Shown: positions 1-6,092, numbered from the stretch's first letter. The stretch is 10,538 nt of DNA from CAYSPU01 sp964432995 (GCA_964432995.1 CAYSPU010000205.1:1-10538), one strand, 5' to 3'. Notes: generated by a model from the letters alone, not told the origin. Numbers and translations are program-made.

Positions 1-133
1 GAGCCGGCAGGAGCATGCCGGCGAGGATGGCGATGATGGCGATGACCACCAGGAGCTCGATCAGGGTGAAAGCACGGTCGTGCGCTGACGGACAAGGCAG
101 AGCCTCAGAGGGACGGGACGACGGAAGATGCAT
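1..133 (-). CDS. Prepilin-type N-terminal methylation domain protein (5' part only)
   Basis: Reading leftwards from the ATG at 133-131, 44 codons stay open to the window edge. Residues 21-37 read AFTLIELLVVIAIIAIL, the class III signal of type IV pilins and type II secretion pseudopilins. Prepilin peptidase would cut between Ala21 and Phe22, and Glu26 is the conserved Glu5 of the mature protein. The usual residue before the cut is Gly; Ala is tolerated and, from general knowledge, frequent in Verrucomicrobiota. The first 20 residues (MHLPSSRPSEALPCPSAHDR) form a somewhat long leader. The mature helix would anchor the protein in the inner membrane before assembly or export. The C-terminal part lies outside the window, so pilin, pseudopilin and the large secreted-protein families sharing this N-terminus cannot be told apart. 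The gene follows the oxidoreductase on the same strand after a gap of about 170 bases. Confidence 0.8.
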   Translation of the reverse strand, partial: MHLPSSRPSEALPCPSAHDRAFTLIELLVVIAIIAILAGMLLPA

Positions 134-304
134 GGCGGTATGGGAACTTTGCGTTGCGTTCTTCAGGATTTAGCTGCGGGGATACTTGGACGGGTCCTCG
201 AGCTCACTCGTTTCACGTTTCCGGGGGCGGCATGGACGCCGATCGCGCCCACGTAGCGCCCTCGTTGGCAAGGTGCCGCGCAGGCATGCGGTTGTCCAGA
301 GCAA

Positions 305-1633
305 TTACAGTCCCTTCACGCTCCAGCCTTGGCGGTAGGTGCGACGGACGAAGGCGTTGGCTTCCGGGGTGTTGGAGAAGGTCATCTTGGCCGAGTCCCA
401 GTTGAGGGTGGCCTGGGGGAAACGGGAGGCGACACATCCGAGGAGGACGGCCTCGGTGAGAGGGCCCGAGTAATCGAAGTTGGCGGCAGCCTGACCGTTG
501 CCGAGGCAGGCTTCGAGCCACTGGCGCCAGTGGTCGTCGCCGGGGACCCGGGGGAGGGTGTCGTTGTCGAAGTCCTTTTCCGGGAGAAGGATGGGGCGGC
601 CGATGTGGGGGAGGAGCATGGTGGCTTTGGTGCCGATGAAAATGGAGCCCTGGTCGGGGCATTCGACTTCGCCGAGGAGGGCGAGGACGTCTTTTGGGGG
701 GCGCTGGTCGCCGTCGTACCAGGTGACGCGGACGGTCGGGCCGTCGGTGTAGGGGGTGCTGGGGAAGACGTAGTGGATTTTGGCGTTGATGGCCCAGCTA
801 TGTTTGTTGGGGGCGGGGCCTTCGGAGCGGACGGAGATGGGGGCGGTGAGGGCGAGGGCCTTGAAGACGGGATCGTAGATGTGACAGCCCATATCGCCGA
901 AGGTGCCGGTGCCGAAGTCGATGCGCTTGCGCCAGTTGGCGGGGTGGGAGTAGCCCTGGGCGGTGAAGGGACGGGGTGGGCAGACCCGGGGCCGGAGGTC
1001 CCAGTCGAGGCCTTCCGGGACGGGGTCGGTCCGGTTGGGCAGGGGGTCGGTGTCGCCCCATTTCTTGCCGCTCCAGGTGTGGACTTCGCGGACTTTGCCG
1101 ATCGAGAGGTCCTGGATACGTTTGACGGCGGTGCGGTATTCGCTGCCGCTGTGGATTTGGATCCCCATCTGGGTGACGCGCTTTTGATCGCGGGCAGCCC
1201 GGGTGAGTTGGCGGGCCTCGTAGAGGTCGTGGGTGAGGGGTTTCTGGCAATAGACATGTTTGCCCAGGTGGAGGGCGGTCATGGCGATGGGGGCGTGCAT
1301 GTGATCGGGAGTGGAGACGTTGACGGTGTCGAGGTTCTTCTCCTGATCGAAGAGCTTGCGCCAGTCCTGGTAGAGTCGTGCTTTGGGGAAGGTCTTCTTC
1401 GCGTCGGCGAACTTGGTGAGGTCGACGTCGGCGAGGGCGACGAGTTCGACGGCGGGGTGTCGGGCGATGGTGGTGAGGTCGGCCCAGGCCATGCCGCTGG
1501 CGCCGAAGCTGGCATGGAGGAGACGGCTGTTGGGGGCGGAGCGCATCCAGCCGCGGGCCACGAAGGGTGCGGCGAGGGCGACGGAGGTTCGGCGGAGAAA
1601 GGTGCGGCGGTTGAGCTGAGGCGATGTCGTCAT
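305..1633 (-). CDS. Tat-exported Gfo/Idh/MocA family oxidoreductase
   Basis: This 442-residue protein has a twin-arginine signal at its N-terminus (NRRTFLRR, then a hydrophobic Ala/Val stretch to about residue 27), so it is probably exported folded. A Rossmann NAD(P)-binding unit follows: the Gly-rich turn GASGM at about 44-48 and the strand end ALADVD at about 67-71. The family's catalytic EKP motif appears as CQKP (129-132), with Lys131 kept and Glu replaced by Gln. The second catalytic region DMGCHIYDP (247-255) keeps His251 and Asp254. Members oxidise or reduce sugars, inositols and related compounds with NAD(P); the substrate here cannot be read from sequence. The ATG at 1633 puts the Tat motif at residue 9; no clear Shine-Dalgarno site precedes it. 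The gene ends with TAA at 307-305. It is divergent from the FHA-cyclase gene, and nearby genes do not suggest a sugar pathway. Confidence 0.9.
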   Translation of the reverse strand: MTTSPQLNRRTFLRRTSVALAAPFVARGWMRSAPNSRLLHASFGASGMAWADLTTIARHPAVELVALADVDLTKFADAKKTFPKARLYQDWRKLFDQEKNLDTVNVSTPDHMHAPIAMTALHLGKHVYCQKPLTHDLYEARQLTRAARDQKRVTQMGIQIHSGSEYRTAVKRIQDLSIGKVREVHTWSGKKWGDTDPLPNRTDPVPEGLDWDLRPRVCPPRPFTAQGYSHPANWRKRIDFGTGTFGDMGCHIYDPVFKALALTAPISVRSEGPAPNKHSWAINAKIHYVFPSTPYTDGPTVRVTWYDGDQRPPKDVLALLGEVECPDQGSIFIGTKATMLLPHIGRPILLPEKDFDNDTLPRVPGDDHWRQWLEACLGNGQAAANFDYSGPLTEAVLLGCVASRFPQATLNWDSAKMTFSNTPEANAFVRRTYRQGWSVKGL

Positions 1634-1673
1634 GGGGGCTTGGTAAACGGCCGGAGGAGCGGGTGCAACTCAA

Positions 1674-1718
1674 AAGCGTGGCAACTCCACGCTTGGATTC
1701 CGGGGGTGAATGGAGTTG
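1674..1718 (+). promoter_or_regulatory. Leader stem-loop with a competing downstream pairing
   Basis: In the 98-base gap between the divergent starts, AAGCGTGG (1674-1681) and CCACGCTT (1687-1694) form a perfect 8-bp stem with a CAACT loop. The loop plus the first bases of the right arm, CAACTCC (1682-1688), is also a perfect complement of GGAGTTG (1712-1718), so the two pairings exclude each other. The GGAG at 1712-1715 lies 16 bases before the preferred start at 1732. GCAACTC occurs twice (1665-1671 and 1681-1687) and TTGGATTC twice (1693-1700 and 1716-1723). On the minus strand the same stem is followed by TTTTG, weakly like a terminator. It could be an attenuator-like leader of either gene or a copy of a dispersed palindromic repeat. 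The pairing is direct; the function is inferred. Confidence 0.4.
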
Positions 1719-1731
1719 GATTCTCGCTCGT

Positions 1732-2598
1732 ATGAGCTTCGGCAAGGACATGGAGGCCTGGATCGAGATGCCGGATGGAGGGAAGGTGTCGGTGGAGGGG
1801 AGTTGTGCCATCGGGCGATCCCGGGGGAACCAGGTGGTGCTGCCGGACGCCCGGGTATCGCGGCGGCACGCGATGATCCATCTGCAGGGGCCGGCCGAGC
1901 ACTGGCTGGTGGACTTGGGGACCATGAACGGGACGCGGATCAACGGGCGCCGCATTTTTCTGCCGACATGCCTGCGCGATGGGGACGAGATCGACATTGC
2001 CGGACTGAAGGTGGTGTTTCGGCAGCCGCGGTTGGAGGAGGTCGAGCGGGCGGAGACAACGGCGACGGCGGTGACCATTCAGGAGATCCGGCGGTCGCAG
2101 TGCTGGCTGCTGGTGGTGGACGTGGTCTCGTCGACCCAACTGCATCAGACGAAGGACCCGGAGCAGGTCCCAGTGATCCTGGGGCGTTGGTTTGCGAGTC
2201 TGAAGGAGATCATCGAGGGAGAGCGAGGAGCGATCAACCAGTATACGGGCGACGGGGTACTCGCGGTATGGATGGAGCCGCCCGAGAGGTCAGCGGAGGT
2301 GTATTCCGTGATCCAGAGTCTGCGGAAGCTGCAGCAGGAGGGAGAGCCGGCCTTTCGGGGGGTGCTGCACTACGGTTCGGTCTCGGTGACGTCTTCGCCG
2401 CAGCCGGGTCACGAGAGTTTGGTGGGGAACGACGCGTATTTTGCGTTTCGGATGGAGGAATTGGCGAAGTCGCTCGGCTTGAGGGGTTTGGTGAGCGAAC
2501 CGGCGGCACAGCGGCTGGCGTCGCTGGGGACGTTCCAGGAGGCGGGTCGCCACGCGCTGCGGAAGTTCGAAGGCGAATACGCTTTCTTCAGTTTCTAG
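1732..2598 (+). CDS. FHA domain-class III nucleotide cyclase domain protein
   Basis: With the ATG at 1732 the protein has 288 residues. An in-frame ATG at 1624 would add 36 residues with no domain features and would overlap the divergent gene, so it is less likely. Residues about 20-97 are a forkhead-associated domain with the canonical motifs GRS (28-30), VSRRH (42-46) and the NGT...NG segment (66-72); this fold binds phosphothreonine. Residues about 122-285 match a class III adenylate/guanylate cyclase homology domain: VVDVVSST carries metal Asp130, YTGDGVLAVW carries metal Asp174, and FAFRMEEL carries Arg240. Aligned to the usual GDxVNxAxR motif, GNDAYFAFR has Tyr236 where the transition-state Asn is expected, and Gln170 stands where many adenylyl cyclases have Lys. 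It may make cAMP or cGMP, or be a degenerate nucleotide sensor. No membrane segment is seen, so it is probably cytoplasmic. The signalling operon at 3031 lies downstream on the same strand. Confidence 0.85.
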   Translation: MSFGKDMEAWIEMPDGGKVSVEGSCAIGRSRGNQVVLPDARVSRRHAMIHLQGPAEHWLVDLGTMNGTRINGRRIFLPTCLRDGDEIDIAGLKVVFRQPRLEEVERAETTATAVTIQEIRRSQCWLLVVDVVSSTQLHQTKDPEQVPVILGRWFASLKEIIEGERGAINQYTGDGVLAVWMEPPERSAEVYSVIQSLRKLQQEGEPAFRGVLHYGSVSVTSSPQPGHESLVGNDAYFAFRMEELAKSLGLRGLVSEPAAQRLASLGTFQEAGRHALRKFEGEYAFFSF

Positions 2599-2610
2599 CC
2601 GGAGCCGACA

Positions 2611-2650
2611 GGACGCCCGTCCACAGGGTGGAACACTGTGCCACGACGGG
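2611..2650 (+). terminator. Stem-loop after the cyclase gene, possible terminator
   Basis: Thirteen bases past the TAG of the FHA-cyclase gene, CCCGTC (2616-2621) pairs with GACGGG (2645-2650), and CACAG (2622-2626) pairs with CTGTG (2636-2640). This gives an 11-bp stem interrupted by a 4-base bulge (CCAC). An alternative small hairpin, GGACG-CC-CGTCC (2611-2622), competes with its left arm. No U-tract follows, so it is not a classical intrinsic terminator. It may protect the 3' end, or belong to the repeat-like series that fills this gap. Confidence 0.4.
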
Positions 2651-2736
2651 GGATGAACGAACCCCAGCGCCACTTGCGCCAAGGTCCGGGCGTATCTCGA
2701 CGCTGCCCCCAATTCGCCTGCTCGGCGTTCCGGGGC

Positions 2737-2805
2737 GCGGGTCTTCCGACCCGCAGAGCCAGTCGGGTTTGGGGACGCGGTTCCGCTGCGGCTCAAAAGA
2801 GCCGC
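2737..2805. repeat. Pair of perfect 7-bp stem, 4-base loop palindromes
   Basis: GCGGGTC-TTCC-GACCCGC (2737-2754) and GCGGCTC-AAAA-GAGCCGC (2788-2805) have the same geometry, a perfect 7-bp GC-rich stem with a 4-base loop, and lie 33 bases apart. Paired palindromes of this kind in a non-coding gap are typical of REP/BIME-type interspersed elements. Only one pair is present in the window, so membership of a dispersed family is inferred and not shown. Confidence 0.45.
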
Positions 2806-2975
2806 GGTCCGAGGCTGGAGCGCGACACGTCTCGGGTCGCAGCAGTGACGGGTTGGCGGGAGGCGGTCGGAGGTTCGGAGGCGCGTGCGGCGGGTGGGGC
2901 TGCTGCCCGCCGGGACGTCGGGCGGTCCGTGGCAGTGTCGAGATGCGCCGCGAGGATCGGGGGCCAAGTCGTAGC

Positions 2976-3004
2976 TTGCATTGTCGGGAGGCATGGCATG
3001 TAAT
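2976..3004 (+). promoter_or_regulatory. Possible sigma-70-type promoter of the response regulator operon
   Basis: TTGCAT (2976-2981) and TGTAAT (2999-3004) are separated by 17 bases. The -10 matches five of six consensus positions; the -35 matches only the three leading TTG positions. Transcription would begin near 3011, leaving a leader of about 20 bases before the ATG at 3031. The position fits, but the match rests mainly on the -10. Confidence 0.35.
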
Positions 3005-3030
3005 GGCAAGAACTTAGAGCGACGTTTGTT

Positions 3031-4119
3031 ATGCCGGGCCGCAACAAGATCCTGTTATTGGACGATGACCAGGACTTGCTCGACCTCTATAAGGAGATGT
3101 TGAGCCGGCTGCCGAGTCAGCCGGAGATTCACACGGCGACTTCGGGGGCGCGGGCGATTGCGCTGCTCGAGTCGGACGTATTCAATCTGCTGATTTCGGA
3201 CCTGAACATGCCCCGGATGGACGGGTTGCAGGTGTTGACGATTGTGCGGCGGCGGTTTCCGCAGTTGCGGACGGCGGTGATGACGTCGGTGGTGGACTCG
3301 CAGTTTCGGGCGCGGGCCTATCAGATGGGGATCGATCTGTTCTTGGAGAAGCCGAACACACCGCAGGAGATCAACTTCTTCATGGACTGCATCGAGGCGT
3401 TGCTGGGAAAGGAGGCGGAGAAGGCGGAGGCGGTGGAGGGGCGTCTGAAGAAGGGGTTGGTGGACATTGTGCAGTTGGAGTGTCTCACGCAGAGTTCGTC
3501 GGTGCTGAAGGTGACGAAGGGGGCGCTCTCGGGCAGGGTTTGGTTCAACGCCGGGGACATCATCGACGCGGAGACGCAGGATTTGCGGGGGGAACAGGCG
3601 TTCCAGAAGATCGTCTCCTGGAAGGCGGGTTTTTTCGAGATCCTTCCGCCGGAGCCGAGTCGGACGCGGACGATTTTCAGTTCGTATCAGTCTTTGTTAT
3701 TGGAGTGCGCGCAGGCGATTGACGAGGCGCAGGGGGCGGCGGTTCCGGCTGCTGCCGGGGAGGGTGACGGGTCGGCGGCGCCGGCGGTGCCGGACACCCC
3801 TCTGGCGGCGATGAGCCGGTTTGGCGGAGTGGAGTTTGTGCTGCAGATCCCGGCGGAGGTGCAGCAGTTCGAAGCCAAGGGAGTGGAGAATCCGGATCGC
3901 CTGGCGATGTGGGTCCGGCAGATGACGTTGCAGTATCGGGCGCTGGGCGAGAGTCTGGGGGCGGGACAAGTGAACCAGTTGGAGTTTCTGGGGCCGCAGA
4001 ACAATCTGCTGGTGGTGTCGCGCGGGTCGGCGGATCTGTGCGTCGGTTTTTCGGCGTCGGTTTCGCTGGAGACGATGCGGGAGACGATGCCGAAGATTGT
4101 GGAGAAATGGGTCTCTTAG
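3031..4119 (+). CDS. Response regulator: receiver, DUF4388 (PATAN) and Roadblock/LC7-like C-terminus
   Basis: The protein has 362 residues. Residues about 6-125 are a complete receiver domain: acidic residues Asp11/Asp12 in LLLDDDQDL, phosphoacceptor Asp57 in LLISDLNMP, Thr85 in VMTS and Lys107 in FLEKP. Residues about 136-228 match DUF4388, also called the PATAN domain, including GLVDIVQLECL and the strand-turn GRVWFNAGDIIDAE. An Ala/Pro-rich linker (about 233-258) leads to a last module (about 262-362) whose pattern GVEFVLQIP...LEFLGPQNNLLVVSRGSADLCVGF resembles the Roadblock/LC7 fold; this last call is pattern-based. There is no DNA-binding domain, so the output is probably protein contact. 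PATAN response regulators in cyanobacteria act on type IV pilus machinery. It is the first gene of a three-gene operon and overlaps the next by 13 bases. No cognate kinase is in the window. The ATG at 3031 lacks a strong Shine-Dalgarno site. Confidence 0.88.
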   Translation: MPGRNKILLLDDDQDLLDLYKEMLSRLPSQPEIHTATSGARAIALLESDVFNLLISDLNMPRMDGLQVLTIVRRRFPQLRTAVMTSVVDSQFRARAYQMGIDLFLEKPNTPQEINFFMDCIEALLGKEAEKAEAVEGRLKKGLVDIVQLECLTQSSSVLKVTKGALSGRVWFNAGDIIDAETQDLRGEQAFQKIVSWKAGFFEILPPEPSRTRTIFSSYQSLLLECAQAIDEAQGAAVPAAAGEGDGSAAPAVPDTPLAAMSRFGGVEFVLQIPAEVQQFEAKGVENPDRLAMWVRQMTLQYRALGESLGAGQVNQLEFLGPQNNLLVVSRGSADLCVGFSASVSLETMRETMPKIVEKWVS

Positions 4120-4415
4120 ATTTCATGCGCCGCGGGGCCGGCTCCGACGAGCCCGGGTTGATCCGGTTGCCGTCCGGGAGCCTGACGGTCGACCCGAACG
4201 GGCGGGTGGTGGTGTCGACGCTGCCGCGCACCTTTCCGGAGGCCCTGGTGAAGCAGATCAACGAGTTGGTGTTGGCGACGTTTCGGGCGACGCGAGAGGC
4301 CCAGGTGCCGGTGACCGAGTTGGTGGCGGAGTATTCGACTCTCCGACTGACGGCGCGCGAGATGCGCGGGGGGGCGATTATTTTCCTTGCTCCCAAGAGC
4401 TTGTCGCAAAGATAA
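4107..4415 (+). CDS. Small Roadblock/LC7-like protein
   Basis: The ATG at 4107 lies inside the end of the response regulator gene, giving a 13-base overlap and likely translational coupling; GGAG at 4101-4104 is very close to the start. The product has 102 residues. After a short N-terminus it shows GSLTVDPNGRVVVSTLP (24-40), a helix-rich middle (about 43-75), then YSTLRLTAREMRGGAIIFLAP (about 76-96). Two strands with a D-x-x-G turn, a long helix and closing strands are the layout of Roadblock/LC7 proteins such as MglB, which bind small Ras-like GTPases. Family assignment is from this pattern only. It has no signal peptide or membrane segment. Its pairing with a response regulator that seems to end in a similar fold suggests the two could form a heteromer. 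An alternative start is the ATG at 4125. Confidence 0.65.
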   Translation: MGLLDFMRRGAGSDEPGLIRLPSGSLTVDPNGRVVVSTLPRTFPEALVKQINELVLATFRATREAQVPVTELVAEYSTLRLTAREMRGGAIIFLAPKSLSQR

Positions 4416-4436
4416 TGGCGACAGCCGATTCCCTAT

Positions 4437-4844
4437 ATGGACCGCAAGAAACTCGACGAGCTCATTGCCCAGATTGAAACGTATCTGGAGTGCTGGAAGC
4501 AGTTCAACCAGTACCTGGGCATGGCGCGGAACAAGAAATTCGACCAGGAGCACGAGAGCCAGTTCCTGGAAATGAAGAGCGTGCTGGCGCAGCAACTCGA
4601 GGTCATTCTGGCGGCGGTGGAGACGAGCGCGCTCAACCGGGACGAGGTCTACGAGTTGGTGGGCGCGGCGCCGTCCTTGCGGTTTCTGAGCGAACAGAAC
4701 GAGAGCATGCACCGGAACCTGGAGAACCAGTGGCACAAGATCTACATCGCCTGGCAATCCATCCTGGGTCAACTGAAGGTGCAGCAGCAGAAGCAAGAGC
4801 CGAAATCGTTCTGGGGCGGCCTGTTCGGCGGCGGCAAGCGCTGA
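4437..4844 (+). CDS. Helical protein of unknown family, third gene of the signalling operon
   Basis: This 135-residue protein begins 21 bases after the Roadblock-like gene, with no evident Shine-Dalgarno site. I do not recognise the family. It is rich in Gln, Glu, Leu and Lys and seems almost wholly helical: helices at about 2-31 (LDELIAQIETYLECWKQFN), 38-66, 68-77 and 83-118. A Gln/Lys-rich segment follows, and it ends in the tail FWGGLFGGGKR, a Gly-rich aromatic and basic sequence that could be a docking peptide or a membrane-surface contact. There is no signal peptide or transmembrane helix, so it is likely cytoplasmic. The operon position suggests it works with the response regulator and Roadblock-like protein, for example as an adaptor or effector; that is inference. 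A hairpin lies 7 bases past its TGA. Confidence 0.75.
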   Translation: MDRKKLDELIAQIETYLECWKQFNQYLGMARNKKFDQEHESQFLEMKSVLAQQLEVILAAVETSALNRDEVYELVGAAPSLRFLSEQNESMHRNLENQWHKIYIAWQSILGQLKVQQQKQEPKSFWGGLFGGGKR

Positions 4845-4850
4845 TGCCCG

Positions 4851-4865
4851 GGCGGGTTTGCCGCC
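4851..4865 (+). terminator. Short hairpin after the signalling operon
   Basis: GGCGG (4851-4855) pairs with CCGCC (4861-4865) across a GTTTG loop, beginning 7 bases after the stop of the 135-residue protein. No U-tract follows. Its position at the end of a convergent operon makes a termination or 3'-stability role plausible but unproven. Confidence 0.3.
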
Positions 4866-4872
4866 AGGCGCG

Positions 4873-4925
4873 TCGCGGGGCTTTCCGGCAAGGGTTCGCG
4901 GGGCTTTCCGGCAAGCGTTCGCGGG
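4873..4925. repeat. 23-bp tandem repeat, about 2.3 copies
   Basis: A 23-base unit starting TCGCGGGGCTTTCCGGCAAG runs from 4873 to 4895 and again from 4896 to 4918 with a single difference (G at 4893, C at 4916). The first seven bases of a third copy follow at 4919-4925. It fills most of the convergent gap between the signalling operon and exbD and ends only 5 bases before the exbD stop codon. Each unit carries CCGG and TTTCC segments but no strong self-palindrome. Confidence 0.8.
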
Positions 4926-4930
4926 CCGGT

Positions 4931-5362
4931 CTATCGGGAAGGGGGCGTGGTCCCGCGCGTGAAGGCGCTGATGGTCTTGATGCCGGATTCCTTGGCGGCG
5001 TCCATCACCTTGACAATCTGGCCGAAGGGCGCGTCCTGGTCGGCGCGGAGAGCGAGGCTGATTTGGGCGCTGCGCTGGGCGGCGCTTTTCAGTTCGGCCT
5101 GGAGCTTCTCGATCGTGACCGGCCTCTGTCCCAGGTAGAGATACGGTTCCTTGCGGTCGATCGTCACCACCAGGTTTTCCAGCGCCTCCGCGATTCGATT
5201 TGTCTGCCGCGACTCGGGCAGGGCCAGCCTCAGGGCCGGCTGCTGTTTGAACGTCGAGGCCACCATCATGAAGATGAGCACCACAATCAGCACGTCGATC
5301 AGCGAGACGATGATGACCGAGGGCGGCGTGCGGCGTTTGGGGGGGGCGAAGCGCAGGGGCAT
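4931..5362 (-). CDS. exbD: ExbD/TolR family biopolymer transport protein
   Basis: The 143-residue protein has the ExbD/TolR plan: a short basic cytoplasmic N-terminus, one membrane helix (about 16-36) and a periplasmic domain. SLIDVLIVVLIFMMVAST (20-37) carries Asp23, the membrane aspartate required for proton use in this family. The periplasmic part includes LALPES and a fold ending FGQIVKVMDAAKESGIKTISAF, as usual for ExbD. It would work with ExbB as the proton-driven motor that energises TonB. It follows exbB by 60 bases on the same strand and is the last gene of the tonB-exbB-exbD set. TolR is the alternative name, but the gene next to exbB encodes a TonB-like protein and no tolA, tolB or pal is seen. 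The ATG at 5362 has no clear Shine-Dalgarno site. Confidence 0.9.
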   Translation of the reverse strand: MPLRFAPPKRRTPPSVIIVSLIDVLIVVLIFMMVASTFKQQPALRLALPESRQTNRIAEALENLVVTIDRKEPYLYLGQRPVTIEKLQAELKSAAQRSAQISLALRADQDAPFGQIVKVMDAAKESGIKTISAFTRGTTPPSR

Positions 5363-5422
5363 GGTGGGAGAATCGATCGGTGGCCGAAACCCCGGAGGAA
5401 TCCCGGCCCGTTGGCGACGGTG

Positions 5423-6019
5423 TCAGGCGCGGTTGGGGTCCCGATACTGGCGGCGGACGAACTCGTCGCAGATGGTTTCCATTTCGACGGCCAGGGTTTC
5501 GACCTTCTTGCTGTAGTAACTCCAGGCGATGAGGGAGGGGATGGCGGTGAGCAGGCCCAGGAGGGTGGCGCGCAGGGCGATGGCGATGCCGGTGGCGAGG
5601 CGGGCGTTTTCGTTCATCCCTTCACGGCCCAGTTCCCCGAAGAGGATGATCAGGCCGAAGATGGTGCCCACCAATCCCATCAGGGGGGCGATACCGACCA
5701 CGATCTCGAGAATGACCAGGCCGCGTTCGAGGCGGACGACTTCGTGGCGGGCGCGAATGACGAGGGCGTCCACGTTTTCCTCCTTGGGCCAGGCGAGGTG
5801 GTCGGCGGCGCTGAGCAGAAGCCGGCCGATGGGGGAGGGGTTTTGCTGGCAAATCTCCGTGAGCATGGGCACCGCGGAGGCCGAGCGACAGGATTCGGCG
5901 GCCGCTTCGACGGCCGAGGGGATGACCCGCCGCCAGCGGAGCGCGAGTCCGCGCTCGACGATGAAGGTCAATCCGACGACGGAGGTGAGGATGAGAAGGA
6001 CGATGATGATTTGCTCCAT
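5423..6019 (-). CDS. exbB: ExbB/TolQ/MotA family proton channel protein
   Basis: The 198-residue product has three predicted membrane helices: about 3-21, 101-127 and 142-168, with a cytoplasmic loop between the first two, as in ExbB and TolQ. Signature segments are APLMGLVGTIFGLIILF (111-127) and GIAIALRATLLGLLTAIPS (144-162), which form the proton-channel core. With ExbD it makes the inner-membrane motor powering TonB. Length is typical of short ExbB/TolQ proteins. It lies 73 bases after tonB and 60 bases before exbD on the same strand, so the three are probably co-transcribed. The start at 6019 places the first helix directly at the N-terminus. Confidence 0.92.
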   Translation of the reverse strand: MEQIIIVLLILTSVVGLTFIVERGLALRWRRVIPSAVEAAAESCRSASAVPMLTEICQQNPSPIGRLLLSAADHLAWPKEENVDALVIRARHEVVRLERGLVILEIVVGIAPLMGLVGTIFGLIILFGELGREGMNENARLATGIAIALRATLLGLLTAIPSLIAWSYYSKKVETLAVEMETICDEFVRRQYRDPNRA

Positions 6020-6092
6020 GGCCGATACTCGCTTTCCTGTCGCGCGATGTCTTACCTCCCGGGGGCCGGCGTCTCAAATGGAAATTTCGCGT

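Larger units (their letters stand above)
2599..3030. other. 432-base gap without a convincing gene, rich in stem-loops
   Basis: No reading frame here has recognisable domains. The frame at 2638-3003 on the plus strand is a 121-residue Arg/Ala-rich string with no motif, and the minus frames simply run on into the antisense of the cyclase gene. What the gap does hold is a series of perfect short palindromes: the stem at 2616-2650, GCGGGTC-TTCC-GACCCGC at 2737-2754, GCGGCTC-AAAA-GAGCCGC at 2788-2805, and the GGCGGG (2889-2894)/CCCGCC (2906-2911) pair. A possible promoter closes the gap at 2976-3004. The arrangement suggests a mosaic of REP-like repeats or a structured transcript rather than a decayed gene. 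No RNA family is recognised. Confidence 0.55.

Noticed and set aside
134..304. Terminator or promoter between the oxidoreductase and prepilin genes
   Set aside because: Only 4-bp palindromes and no convincing -10/-35 pair were seen in these 171 bases.
1624..1731. Longer N-terminus for the FHA-cyclase from the ATG at 1624
   Set aside because: It would add 36 residues without domain features, translate the leader hairpin and overlap the divergent start codon. The ATG at 1732 fits the FHA domain better.
329..1735. A 468-codon open frame on the plus strand opposite the oxidoreductase gene
   Set aside because: Its product is a Gly/Val/Glu-rich string without motifs. It is open because of the strong G bias of this strand, while the minus frame encodes a clear Gfo/Idh/MocA protein.
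2638..3003. A 121-codon frame in the 432-base gap
   Set aside because: Biased Arg/Ala/Gly composition, no motif, and it overlaps several perfect palindromes, so it is likely a chance frame over structured DNA.
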